DNA of 64,000 nucleotides from UBA965 sp040396955 (GTDB taxonomy: Bacteria > Chloroflexota > Chloroflexia > Chloroflexales > Roseiflexaceae): NCBI GenBank assembly GCA_040396955.1, contig JBBAWX010000007.1, forward strand, positions 75,806 through 139,805, read 5' to 3'. Under the pieces are notes generated by a model. It had not been told where the DNA came from, searched no databases, and was given only the letters and a program-made list of their open reading frames with translations. Shown here piece by piece: positions 44,339 to 52,643 of the stretch. Each line of letters opens with the position of its first letter. Position 1 is the first letter of the stretch. The position numbers and the translations under genes were made by a program.

Positions 44339-45256
44339 TCAACAAATCTTGCCGCGTTTGCCGGCGCTGCCGTGGCCGATGGGCTCGTCACCAATCCAGC
44401 GTTCGTCGATGGGCTCATCGGCGCGCTGATAGCGCGTGTCGGTGGAGAGGCGGATGCGGTCGCTGGCGTTGTCGAGGCTGGTATGTACCGTGAACACGCT
44501 AAAGATGAGCACGTCCCCGGCCTGAAAATCGCTCGAGAGCCAGCGACCGCCGAGAGCGGCGCGTAGTTTGGCCGGATTGTCTGAGAGCCAGCCGCCGTTG
44601 CGGATGTTGCCGCCGCCGCCCATGCCCGTGTAGTGCTCGCCCACTTTGTTGGTGCAAAACTCATCGACGTCTTTGGCGCCGTAGCCCTCGTTGAGGCGCG
44701 TATGCTGGTGTGAACGCTCCAAAATCATCAAGCCACCCATGCTGAGTGGCACATCCATGAGCGGAGTCCACGCCGTGTAGAGTTGTTTGGTGCCGCGGCC
44801 CATGTAGACGATGTCCATGTGCGGTGGCGTGCCACGTTTGGGGGCCACGGCGCGCACCCACGTGAAATCGTAGTGGCGTACGTCGGCGGCGAGCAGGTCG
44901 GCAAAAATCTCCATCATGCGCCCGTCATAGAGCACCTGCATCAGCGCCGGATTGTCTTTGCTCAAATCGGGCATAAACTGCACGGTGCTTTTCGGTGCGG
45001 CGCGACACTCATCGAGCGGGTAGGCGCGATCAATGTGGCCGAGTTCGGCAAGGCGCTCTGCCATTAGGCGGCGCGCTTGGCCAATCAGCTCCACATCGAG
45101 GACGTTTTTGAGGTAGAGGTACCCCTCGGTGTCCATGTGCTGGCGGAGCAGCTCTGGGTGAGCGAGCCACTGGTTGCAGACGGTCAGTTCCCCAAAATCA
45201 GCGGCGTCGGTGGAGATGGGCTTCTTCATGGCGGTGAGTTGGAGCGTGGTTGGCAT
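44339..45256 (-). CDS. Phytanoyl-CoA dioxygenase (PhyH) family protein
   Basis: This 305-residue Fe(II)/2-oxoglutarate oxygenase has iron ligands His146 and Asp148 in PPHMDIVYMG and His258 in FTVHTSLDN, with Arg in DRIRLSTDTRYQ to hold 2-oxoglutarate. The substrate cannot be told; family members hydroxylate lipids, amino acids or natural products. The start at 45256 follows AAGGAGGG. It is transcribed alone, ending at the 42-base palindrome. A Glu/Asp-rich C-terminus (ADEPIDERWIGDEPIG) follows the core fold. Confidence 0.85.
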   Translation of the reverse strand: MPTTLQLTAMKKPISTDAADFGELTVCNQWLAHPELLRQHMDTEGYLYLKNVLDVELIGQARRLMAERLAELGHIDRAYPLDECRAAPKSTVQFMPDLSKDNPALMQVLYDGRMMEIFADLLAADVRHYDFTWVRAVAPKRGTPPHMDIVYMGRGTKQLYTAWTPLMDVPLSMGGLMILERSHQHTRLNEGYGAKDVDEFCTNKVGEHYTGMGGGGNIRNGGWLSDNPAKLRAALGGRWLSSDFQAGDVLIFSVFTVHTSLDNASDRIRLSTDTRYQRADEPIDERWIGDEPIGHGSAGKRGKIC

Positions 45257-45350
45257 CGTTGCCCTCCTTGGGTGGGTAATGTAACTACAGCACAACAGCT
45301 ATCAGTAGTATACCGGTGAGTGCACTCTTTGTATAGGCACAAGCCGTAGC

Positions 45351-45380
45351 TCGACAATACGTTGCAGGGTGCGGTATGAT
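45351..45380 (+). promoter_or_regulatory. Promoter of the 654-residue unknown gene
   Basis: TCGACA (45351-45356), 18 bases, TATGAT (45375-45380). Transcription would start about 33 bases before the ATG at 45420. Little else is seen in the 163-base gap. Confidence 0.5.
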
Positions 45381-45419
45381 AGTAGCAGGCACACAAATCG
45401 TTGCACGTGGTCGAAACGC

Positions 45420-47384
45420 ATGCACACTCGTTTTTTACATACGGATGAAATTACCCCTCCACTCGAGCAATATCCCGACTTGACTCACGCAATCCGAGTC
45501 GATTGCGTGTTAGCCGCAGATTGGCACTACGTGGAAGGATTTTTGGCGCGCCTGTATGCGGCGTCATGTAGTGCGCGCATTTTGATTCACATTCCTGAGT
45601 ACTACGGTGATCCCACCATGCATCCCGACAGTCGTGCGTGGTTGCTCGAAAAGGTGCTCTTGCAGTATTCGCGGATTTCAGTGTGGCAACGCGCTCATCT
45701 CCTGCTCACCCTTGAGCGTGCCGAGATTCGCTGTATTTCTCGCCATGGTCTCGAATACTTTCAACAACCGTTTGGCATCATCAGCCAAGCCGACGGGAGT
45801 AGCACGCTCTTCACGTTGATGCCGACCCCGAGTGCCGTGCACCGCTTGTTGTGGGTCGACAATCAGCCGGACCGTGTGCAATGGGGGACGCGCGAGTTCC
45901 ACACGCTCTGGGAGCATGCCTTTGTGCTGCACTGCTCGCATGAACGCATCGAACGGCTCCTGCATCCACCTGCACCATACCGAGCCCCGATTACGCCGAC
46001 GGGGGCGGCGTGGCTCGTGCCTGACGACGTCAATCTCATCGGGCATTTAGCCATGCATGACGCCACGCCGTTGCGCTATTTGCACCGGTGCCGCTTTGCC
46101 GTGCACCGCCTCGTGCGGACCACGTACTATGCGGTGGTGCGTGCCCAGGCCGGCAAACTGGTGACCATCATCGGTGCAGAAGACTGGTTGCTCCAAGTGC
46201 GGGCACTCCTCCAACAGTGGCAGTGTGCTGATTCGGTGATGCAGCGCATCCGTGTGTGCACCCCCGCCGACGTCGCCCAGAGCACAGTGTACGCGGAGGT
46301 CTGGTGTGCCACGGCTGACGCATGGACGCCGGAGTTCGTACAGCAGAGTGTGGTGCAGGCAGCGCTCTACCGGGGAGTCGACGTAGTCTTGTTTGGTCTG
46401 AAAGCCGATCTCACCGACGTTGCCGAGCTCTCGGCATTGCTCGCGCGACTAGCTACTGGGTGTGAACATGTCTTTGGGAATAGTGTGAGTCGCTGGCGCC
46501 GGCCAACGTGCATCGCAGAGCTCCAACAGGCGCCAGCACTCGCCAACAATGCCGATATCAGTGAAATTTGGGAGTGGGTGCGCAATCCGTTGCCCCCCAG
46601 CGACGCCCATCCGCTCTTCCACGATATCCGCACCAATTTGCGCATCAGTGATTCACAAAACATCGCTCACCGCATGGCGTTGACCACACAGCTTTCGCCC
46701 CGGCTCCAAGAGCGTCTGTACCAGTTCTTTCCTGAATTTCTCAAGCACATGACGCCGTGGAGTCGTTTCATTGTCGACGACAACGAGGTGCAACATGCCG
46801 CTTTTCTCCAAGAAGTGACCATTGAGGCAACGGCCTGGGAGATGGCACAGTCCCACATCATTCAGCGCATCAGTGCCATTTTGCGCATGCAAAAACACTG
46901 CCTTTTTTGGGTCGATCAGGCGGTTGACACCGTACCCTTGCGCACCGTTTGTCAGGCATTGCCTCAGGTGGCAGTGGTCTACATTGGCGAGCAGGATTGC
47001 ACCGTAAACGGTCAGCCGAGCTTGTTGCATCTGTTGCCCGCTCTTGTGCAGACGCATACCTGTCTCGTGCTGGTCACACCAGCTGCGGTTCATCGCACAA
47101 TAGCCATTCTGCCCTTTCTCGACATCACGTTGCGCTTTGCCACGGCGACCCCCACCGTGACCACGCACATCAAGCGCTGGGCGATTGGTCGCCATGAAGC
47201 GTGGTACTGGGATGTGCACCACGGTTTGTCTCAGCGTGCCATTTTACCCACATCGCGCAGCATGGAGGCAGACATCTACATTCCCATGCTGCGTGAAGAT
47301 GGTGAATACGCCTGGGAGCTGTCTGCAACGACATCATTTGACAACGCATCGTTCTCTCGCTATACTACCCGTAGTTCCAGTTGA
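45420..47384 (+). CDS. Large cytosolic protein of unknown function
   Basis: This protein has 654 residues from ATG 45420 (MHTRFLHTDEIT). I do not recognise the family. It has no signal peptide or membrane helix and is rich in His, Trp and Cys. Two stretches, RLLWVDNQPDRV in the first third and CLFWVDQAVDTV near residue 510, resemble the first strand of receiver-like or Rossmann-like domains. The central part contains TIIGAEDWLLQVRALLQQW. This hints at two degenerate alpha/beta domains; the idea is weak. No Shine-Dalgarno is clear. The last 50 bases of the gene carry the promoter of the ilv operon. Confidence 0.6.
   Translation: MHTRFLHTDEITPPLEQYPDLTHAIRVDCVLAADWHYVEGFLARLYAASCSARILIHIPEYYGDPTMHPDSRAWLLEKVLLQYSRISVWQRAHLLLTLERAEIRCISRHGLEYFQQPFGIISQADGSSTLFTLMPTPSAVHRLLWVDNQPDRVQWGTREFHTLWEHAFVLHCSHERIERLLHPPAPYRAPITPTGAAWLVPDDVNLIGHLAMHDATPLRYLHRCRFAVHRLVRTTYYAVVRAQAGKLVTIIGAEDWLLQVRALLQQWQCADSVMQRIRVCTPADVAQSTVYAEVWCATADAWTPEFVQQSVVQAALYRGVDVVLFGLKADLTDVAELSALLARLATGCEHVFGNSVSRWRRPTCIAELQQAPALANNADISEIWEWVRNPLPPSDAHPLFHDIRTNLRISDSQNIAHRMALTTQLSPRLQERLYQFFPEFLKHMTPWSRFIVDDNEVQHAAFLQEVTIEATAWEMAQSHIIQRISAILRMQKHCLFWVDQAVDTVPLRTVCQALPQVAVVYIGEQDCTVNGQPSLLHLLPALVQTHTCLVLVTPAAVHRTIAILPFLDITLRFATATPTVTTHIKRWAIGRHEAWYWDVHHGLSQRAILPTSRSMEADIYIPMLREDGEYAWELSATTSFDNASFSRYTTRSSS
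47338..47366 (+). promoter_or_regulatory. Promoter of the ilv-leu operon leader
   Basis: TTGACA (47338-47343), exactly 17 bases, TATACT (47361-47366): the best promoter match in the window. It lies inside the 3' end of the preceding gene. Transcription would start near 47373, 23 bases before the leader-peptide GTG. Confidence 0.85.
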
Positions 47385-47395
47385 AGGGATTCACT

Positions 47396-47470
47396 GTGTT
47401 TCAGCGTGGTCGTCTCAACCTAGTAGTAATTATTGTATCCCTAGTCGTACTAGCGATTATGGGAACATAA
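47396..47470 (+). CDS. Branched-chain-amino-acid leader peptide (24 residues)
   Basis: A GTG start at 47396 follows AAGGGA with six-base spacing. The frame encodes 24 residues and stops at TAA (47468-47470). Twelve residues are Val, Leu or Ile; within residues 9-21, 11 of 13 are (LNLVVIIVSLVVLAIM core). Leu is written CTA three times out of four and Val GTA four times out of five. These codons are uncommon in the neighbouring genes, which favour CTC/TTG and GTG/GTC. Position, composition and codons fit a leader peptide on which ribosomes stall when charged branched-chain tRNAs are scarce. A tiny single-helix membrane protein is the alternative. Confidence 0.75.
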   Translation: MFQRGRLNLVVIIVSLVVLAIMGT

Positions 47471-47544
47471 TACTATAGGGAGCGGTTCGACCGCACGATG
47501 ATGTACAGTACGCCTCTCCCGTAGTAACTACGGGGGAGGTTTTT
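47438..47544 (+). promoter_or_regulatory. Transcription attenuator of the ilv-leu operon
   Basis: Four segments can pair in exclusive ways. Segment 1 (TCCCTA, 47438-47443, inside the leader-peptide codons) pairs with segment 2 (TAGGGA, 47476-47481). Segment 2 (47472-47485) alternatively pairs with segment 3 (47513-47525) through ACTA/TAGT, GGGAG/CTCCC and GG/CC. Segment 3 (47513-47524) pairs with segment 4 (47528-47539) to form the terminator. A stalled ribosome would cover segment 1, free segment 2 and so prevent the terminator. A small hairpin GCGGT/ACCGC (47482-47494) lies between. Confidence 0.75.
47513..47544 (+). terminator. Attenuator terminator upstream of ilvB
   Basis: A 12-bp stem with one G-U pair (47513-47524 with 47528-47539) and loop TAA is followed by TTTTT (47540-47544). 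It lies 26 bases before the ilvB start codon. Confidence 0.88.
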
Positions 47545-47570
47545 ATTTGGCAATCATACATGGAGGGGAC

Positions 47571-49292
47571 ATGTCAGAGAAGCGAACTGGTGCACAGATT
47601 CTGTGTGAGGCGCTCATCCAAAACGGGGTGAATGTCATGTTTGGTATTCCAGGTGGAGCCATCATGCCGTTTTACTATGCGATGTGGGAGTACCGTGATC
47701 AACTGCGTCACGTGTTGTGCCGCCATGAGCAAGGTGCTGGCCATGCAGCCGAGGGCTATGCCCGCTCGACTGGCCAAGTTGGTGTCTGTATCGGCACGAG
47801 TGGCCCTGGTACGACCAATTTGGTGACTCCGATTGCCGATGCCTGGATGGACAGCACGGCGATGCTGGCAATTACCGGCCAGGTCAGCAGTGCGGTGTTG
47901 GGCAAAGACGCCTTCCAAGAGACCGACATCACCGGTATCACCATGCCCATCACCAAGCACAACTACTTGATCAAAAACGTCGACGAAATCGCCTACGCCA
48001 TCAAGGAGGCCTTGCACATTGCGAGCACGGGCCGCCCTGGTCCGGTGTTGGTGGATATCACCAAAGATGCGCTTCAGGCATCCACGGTGCCCGATTACTC
48101 CAAGAAGATTTTCACTCCCGGATACCGCCCGACGGTGCAGGGGAGCAAAAAGCAGGTCCGCAACGCCATCGACCTGATGCTGGGGAGCAAAAAGCCCTTG
48201 TTGATGATTGGCAACGGGGTCATCATGGCCAATGCAACCGCCGAAGTGCGCGCATTTGCAGAGCGCTACAAGTTGCCCGTGGTGACCACGCTCCACGGTC
48301 TTGGCGGGTTCCCCGAAGACCACGAGTTGTGCATCGGTATGCCCGGCATGCACGGGTGGGTGCACGTGAATCGTGCCATCCAAGAGGCCGATTTCTTGCT
48401 CAACATCGGTGGCCGATTTGACGACCGCGTGACGGGCAAAGCCTCCACGTTTGCGCCAAACGCTGCCATTGTGCATGTCGACATCGATCCGTCAGAGATT
48501 GGCAAAAACATTGCTGTCGACATCCCGATTGTGGGCGATGCCAAGGTGGTGTTGATGTCGTTGCTCGAAGAAGAGCCCGAAGAGCGCAAAGTGGCGGAGT
48601 TCCACGGTCACGCCGCAGAGTGGTTGGGCAAGATTCGCGAACTGCAGCAGAAGCATCAGCACAAGCAGCAGTACCTCAATCGCCCCGACACCTCGATGAT
48701 GTTGCCCCACGATGTGTATGCGGCCATGACCAAGATGATGAACGAGCGCGGCAACTACCGCGTGGTCACCGACGTTGGTCAGCATCAGATGTGGGCGGCG
48801 CAGTTGCTCGATTGGTATCAACCCCGCACGCATATCACCAGTGGTGGTGCCGGTACGATGGGATTTGCGGTGCCAGCCGCCATGGGTGTGGCGGTGGCGC
48901 ACCCCGAAGATACCGTGTGGGCGGTCTGTGGCGATGGTGGCTTCCAGATGACCAACCAGGAGATGGCCACGGTCATGCAGGAGGGCATCAAAAACATCAA
49001 AGTGGCCATTATCAACAACGGGTATCTCGGCATGGTGCGGCAATGGCAGGAGCTGTTTGAAAACAAGCGTTACAGCGGCACACCGTTGAGCGGTCCCAAC
49101 TTCCAAAAATTGGCGGAAGCCTATGGGTGGAAGGGGATTACGGTCGAAACGGTTGATCAAATTGAAGCCGCCATCACGGAGGCATATGCCACCGATGGTC
49201 CGGTGTTGATTGATTTCCGTGTTGAGCGTGAAGTCAACGTGTTCCCCATGGTGCCCCAAAACAAGAGCATCGGCGAGATGATTACGGAGTAG
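47571..49292 (+). CDS. ilvB: Acetolactate synthase large (catalytic) subunit
   Basis: This 573-residue ThDP/FAD enzyme condenses two pyruvates to acetolactate (Val/Leu), or pyruvate with 2-oxobutyrate (Ile). The N-terminal GIPGGAIMPFYYAM and the catalytic Glu in HEQGAGHAAEG are present, and the Mg/ThDP motif is VCGDGGFQMTNQEM. The start at 47571 has GGAGGGG directly upstream. It is the first enzyme of the operon, and its expression should depend on read-through of the attenuator. It abuts ilvN. Confidence 0.97.
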   Translation: MSEKRTGAQILCEALIQNGVNVMFGIPGGAIMPFYYAMWEYRDQLRHVLCRHEQGAGHAAEGYARSTGQVGVCIGTSGPGTTNLVTPIADAWMDSTAMLAITGQVSSAVLGKDAFQETDITGITMPITKHNYLIKNVDEIAYAIKEALHIASTGRPGPVLVDITKDALQASTVPDYSKKIFTPGYRPTVQGSKKQVRNAIDLMLGSKKPLLMIGNGVIMANATAEVRAFAERYKLPVVTTLHGLGGFPEDHELCIGMPGMHGWVHVNRAIQEADFLLNIGGRFDDRVTGKASTFAPNAAIVHVDIDPSEIGKNIAVDIPIVGDAKVVLMSLLEEEPEERKVAEFHGHAAEWLGKIRELQQKHQHKQQYLNRPDTSMMLPHDVYAAMTKMMNERGNYRVVTDVGQHQMWAAQLLDWYQPRTHITSGGAGTMGFAVPAAMGVAVAHPEDTVWAVCGDGGFQMTNQEMATVMQEGIKNIKVAIINNGYLGMVRQWQELFENKRYSGTPLSGPNFQKLAEAYGWKGITVETVDQIEAAITEAYATDGPVLIDFRVEREVNVFPMVPQNKSIGEMITE

Positions 49293-49847
49293 ATGATGAA
49301 GACGCATACGTTGGTGGTGCTGATGCAAGATCGGCCAGGTGTGTTGAATCGTGCGGTGAGTATGTTCCGCCGCCGTGGATACAATATTGCGAGTCTGGCA
49401 GTGGGCCACACTGAGACCCCTGGCATCAGCCGGATGACGGTCGTGGTAGAATCTGACCAGATTGAGCAAGTGGTCAAACAGCTGTATCGGCTCATCGAAG
49501 TCCTGAAAGTCAGCGATGTCACGGACGACCCGACCGTTGAGCGGGAGATGGCACTGATTAAGTTGCACGTGCCCGGGCAACAACGTGCCGAAATCGTGGC
49601 ATTGACGGAGGTCTTCGGGGCCAAGATAGTCGATGTGGCCAGTAACACGATGGTCATCGAGATGACGGGTGGGCCCTCCAAGGTCGAGAATTTCATCGAC
49701 ATGGTGCGACCGTTCGGTATCAAAGAGATGATGCGCACGGGGCGGATTGCCATGGTTCGCGGTCCTCGCGGGCATAGTGGCGCCGATCTTGTTGATGCAT
49801 CATGGCAGAGTGAAGGAATGGGGACCGTAGGCTCGGTCACCCAATAG
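49293..49847 (+). CDS. ilvN: Acetolactate synthase small (regulatory) subunit
   Basis: This protein of about 184 residues carries an N-terminal ACT domain (VVLMQDRPGVLNRAVSMFRRRGYNIASLAVG) that binds Val for feedback inhibition of IlvB. The C-terminal half (ALTEVFGAKIVDVASNTMVIEMTG) is the usual second ferredoxin-like domain. ATG codons stand at 49293 and 49296. The second has better spacing from GGAG at 49286-49289, so the true start may be one codon later. The first ATG follows the ilvB stop with no gap. Confidence 0.96.
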   Translation: MMKTHTLVVLMQDRPGVLNRAVSMFRRRGYNIASLAVGHTETPGISRMTVVVESDQIEQVVKQLYRLIEVLKVSDVTDDPTVEREMALIKLHVPGQQRAEIVALTEVFGAKIVDVASNTMVIEMTGGPSKVENFIDMVRPFGIKEMMRTGRIAMVRGPRGHSGADLVDASWQSEGMGTVGSVTQ

Positions 49848-49862
49848 CACAAAGAGGAGCAC

Positions 49863-50885
49863 ATGGCAAAGTTGTACTACGACAATCAAGCGGACCTCGG
49901 ACGTCTCCAAGGTCGCACCGTGGCCATCATCGGCTTCGGCAGTCAGGGTCACGCCCACGCACTCAACCTCAAGGAGAGTGGCGTGAAGGTGATTGTTGGT
50001 CTCTATGAAGGTTCCAAGAGCCGCAGCAAGGCCGAAGCCGCTGGTTTGACCGTGATGAATGTGTCCGACGCTGCCAAGGCGGCCGACGTGATCATGATTT
50101 TGACCCCCGACACCACCCAGGCCAAGACCTACAACGACGAAATTGCTCAGCACATGGTGCCCGGCAAGACGTTGATGTTTGCCCATGGCTTCAACATTCG
50201 CTACGGCCAAATTGTGCCTCCCGCCGGTGTCGACGTGAGCATGGTGGCCCCCAAGGCTCCCGGTCACCGCGTGCGTGAAGTCTACACGCAGGGTGGCGGC
50301 GTGCCGGCTCTTGTGGCCGTGCACCAAGATGCCAGCGGCAACGCCTTGGCAGACGCTTTAGCATATGCCAAGGGCATGGGCAACACCCGCGCCGGTGTGC
50401 TCGAGACCACCTTTGCCGAAGAGACCGAAACTGACTTGTTCGGCGAGCAAGCCGTGTTGTGTGGCGGTGTTTCGGCACTGGTGAAAGCCGGCTTCGACAC
50501 GCTGGTCGAGGCTGGGTATCAGCCCGAAGTGGCCTACTTTGAGTGCATGCACGAGCTCAAGCTCATCGTAGACCTCTTCTACCAAGGTGGTTTGAACTAC
50601 ATGCGCTTCTCGGTCTCCGACACGGCCGAATGGGGCGACTATGTGGCCGGCAAGCAGGTCATCAATGACCAGTCCAGAGCCGCCATGAAGCAACTCTTGA
50701 CCAACATCCAGAACGGCACCTTTGCAGAGGACTGGATCGACGAGAACCACAACAATCGCCCGCGCTTCAATGCAGCCCGCAATGCTGATGTTGACCACAA
50801 AATCGAAGTGGTCGGCCGCGAATTGCGCCGCATGATGCCGTTTGTCAACCCACGCGAAGTCATCCCCGGACAGGGCGGCTCGTAA
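49863..50885 (+). CDS. ilvC: Ketol-acid reductoisomerase (class I)
   Basis: This 340-residue enzyme isomerises and reduces acetolactate or acetohydroxybutyrate with NAD(P)H. The Rossmann motif GFGSQGHAHALNL is near residue 22 and is followed by a loop GLYEGSKSRSKAE whose Ser/Arg/Lys residues favour NADPH. The length and single knotted domain fit class I. AGAGGAG precedes the ATG. The metal-binding Asp/Glu residues of the C-terminal domain (FYQGGLNYMRFSVSDTAEWGD) are intact. A hairpin without a U tract follows. Confidence 0.97.
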   Translation: MAKLYYDNQADLGRLQGRTVAIIGFGSQGHAHALNLKESGVKVIVGLYEGSKSRSKAEAAGLTVMNVSDAAKAADVIMILTPDTTQAKTYNDEIAQHMVPGKTLMFAHGFNIRYGQIVPPAGVDVSMVAPKAPGHRVREVYTQGGGVPALVAVHQDASGNALADALAYAKGMGNTRAGVLETTFAEETETDLFGEQAVLCGGVSALVKAGFDTLVEAGYQPEVAYFECMHELKLIVDLFYQGGLNYMRFSVSDTAEWGDYVAGKQVINDQSRAAMKQLLTNIQNGTFAEDWIDENHNNRPRFNAARNADVDHKIEVVGRELRRMMPFVNPREVIPGQGGS

Positions 50886-50897
50886 TCTGAGCGGCCA

Positions 50898-50928
50898 GGG
50901 TACAAGGAGGGGATCCCTCCTTGTACCC
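50898..50928 (+). other. Intercistronic hairpin between ilvC and leuA
   Basis: A 14-bp GC-rich stem (50898-50911 with 50915-50928) has a 3-base loop and no U tract. It may stabilise the upstream ilvBNC message or mark a processing site. Confidence 0.5.
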
Positions 50929-50961
50929 GCACCACACCCGTATGTAGAACGAGGAATAATC

Positions 50962-52617
50962 ATGCAGGACAGTCACGTACGTATCTTTGACACCACCTTA
51001 CGCGATGGCGAGCAGGCTCCCGGATGCACCATGTCGCTCGACGAGAAGCTGGAGATCGCGCGTCAGCTCAAACGGCTTGGCGTTGATATTATCGAGGCGG
51101 GCTTTCCTGCGGCGTCCCCAGGCGACTGGGCGGCAGTGCATCAAATAGCCAAAGAAGTCGGCACAACCGATGGCCCCACCATTGCTGCTTTGGCCCGTGC
51201 CAACAAGGACGATATCGACAAAGCGTGGACCGCCATTCAACCGGCCGCCAAAAAACGCATCCACACGTTTTTGTCGACCTCCGATATTCACATCGAATAC
51301 CAGTTCAAGTCGACGCGCGAAAAAATGCTCGAGCGTGCCCGTGAAATGGTGCGCTATGCGCGTAGTCTCTGTGACGACATCGAGTTTTCGCCCATGGATG
51401 CCACCCGCTCCGACCCGCAGTACATGTTTGACGTCTTGACGGCCGTGGTGGCCGAAGGGGCGACGACCCTCAATATCCCTGATACGGTGGGGTACACGAC
51501 CCCCGAAGAATATGCGGCGCTGATTCAGGGCATCTTGGCCAATGTGCCGGGCATCGAGAAGTGCATCATTTCGACGCACTGCCACGATGACTTGGGCATG
51601 GCTGTCGCCAACAGCTTGGCAGGGGTACGTGCGGGAGCACGCCAAATCGAGTGCACCATCAACGGCATCGGCGAACGCGCCGGCAATGCCTCCCTCGAAG
51701 AAGTGGTCATGGCCATCCATACCCGTCAAGGGTTTTATGGGGTGAATACACACATCGAGACGACTGAATTGACACGCAGTAGCCGCCTGCTCAGCTCGTT
51801 CATTGGCATCCCCGTGCCACCCAACAAGGCCATTGTCGGTGGCAACGCCTTTGCCCATGAATCCGGCATTCATCAAGACGGCGTGCTCAAAAACCGTATG
51901 ACCTACGAAATCATGAGTGCTGAAACGGTCGGTCTTGACGGCAACATGCTGGTGCTCGGCAAGCATTCCGGCCGGCATGCGTTCCGCACCAAGATTATCT
52001 CACTCGGGTATGAAGCAGAGAACGAAGAAGAGTTCCAAAAGCTCTTCGAGCGCTTCAAAGAGCTGTGCGACCGCAAGAAAAAAATCGACGACCGTGATAT
52101 TGAGGCATTGATTGCCGGCGAGCATCAGCGCAGTGCTGAGGTCTACAAACTCGACCACGTACAGGTGATTACCGGCACGCATTTGATGCCCGTGGCTACC
52201 ATTCGATTGCTCGACCAAGCCGGCGATGTGTGGCTCGAAGCCGCCCATGGCACTGGCCCCGTGGATGCCATCTACAAAGCCATCGACAAAGTGGTGAATC
52301 GCCCGGTGGAGCTGGTGGAATTCGCCATCAATGCCGTCACCGAGGGTATTGACGCAGTCGCCGAAGTTTCGGTGCGCATCCGTGATACCAATGCGGCATT
52401 GCATGCCACGACCAAACCCGGCATCGACCTCTTCAACGGCTACGGTGTCCACACCGATACGATGGTTGCCGCCGCCGAAGCCTACATGGGTGCGCTGAAC
52501 AAACTGTTGCAAGATCGCGAGCGCCGCATCTCGGCGGAACGATCGGCCTATGCTGACGGCTACGACCAAGGGCGCGGTGGGTATGCGGTCGATGAGTTCG
52601 CCAATACGAAGAAGTAG
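50962..52617 (+). CDS. leuA: 2-isopropylmalate synthase
   Basis: This 551-residue enzyme condenses acetyl-CoA and 2-oxoisovalerate, the first step of Leu synthesis. The TIM-barrel start RIFDTTLRDGEQAPGCTM, the metal-binding HCHDDLGMAVANS and NGIGERAGNA are diagnostic. A C-terminal LeuA regulatory domain (about 400-530, for Leu feedback) is present. The start at 50962 follows GAGGA; a longer in-frame start inside the hairpin region is not conserved. It is related to the cimA product two genes downstream. Confidence 0.96.
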   Translation: MQDSHVRIFDTTLRDGEQAPGCTMSLDEKLEIARQLKRLGVDIIEAGFPAASPGDWAAVHQIAKEVGTTDGPTIAALARANKDDIDKAWTAIQPAAKKRIHTFLSTSDIHIEYQFKSTREKMLERAREMVRYARSLCDDIEFSPMDATRSDPQYMFDVLTAVVAEGATTLNIPDTVGYTTPEEYAALIQGILANVPGIEKCIISTHCHDDLGMAVANSLAGVRAGARQIECTINGIGERAGNASLEEVVMAIHTRQGFYGVNTHIETTELTRSSRLLSSFIGIPVPPNKAIVGGNAFAHESGIHQDGVLKNRMTYEIMSAETVGLDGNMLVLGKHSGRHAFRTKIISLGYEAENEEEFQKLFERFKELCDRKKKIDDRDIEALIAGEHQRSAEVYKLDHVQVITGTHLMPVATIRLLDQAGDVWLEAAHGTGPVDAIYKAIDKVVNRPVELVEFAINAVTEGIDAVAEVSVRIRDTNAALHATTKPGIDLFNGYGVHTDTMVAAAEAYMGALNKLLQDRERRISAERSAYADGYDQGRGGYAVDEFANTKK

Positions 52618-52643
52618 TTTGTATGAGAGGAGGGGCGCAGGAG

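Noticed and set aside
47396..47470. Leader frame as a stand-alone single-helix membrane protein
   Set aside because: It is possible from hydrophobicity alone. However, the CTA/GTA codons, the complementary segments and the U-tailed terminator before ilvB are better explained by attenuation.
48492..49775. Long open frame on the minus strand (about 427 codons) opposite ilvB/ilvN, and a similar one opposite leuA (50998-51978)
   Set aside because: They lie fully inside highly conserved genes on the other strand, have no ribosome binding sites, and read as His/Arg/Gly-rich sequence typical of codon-bias shadows.
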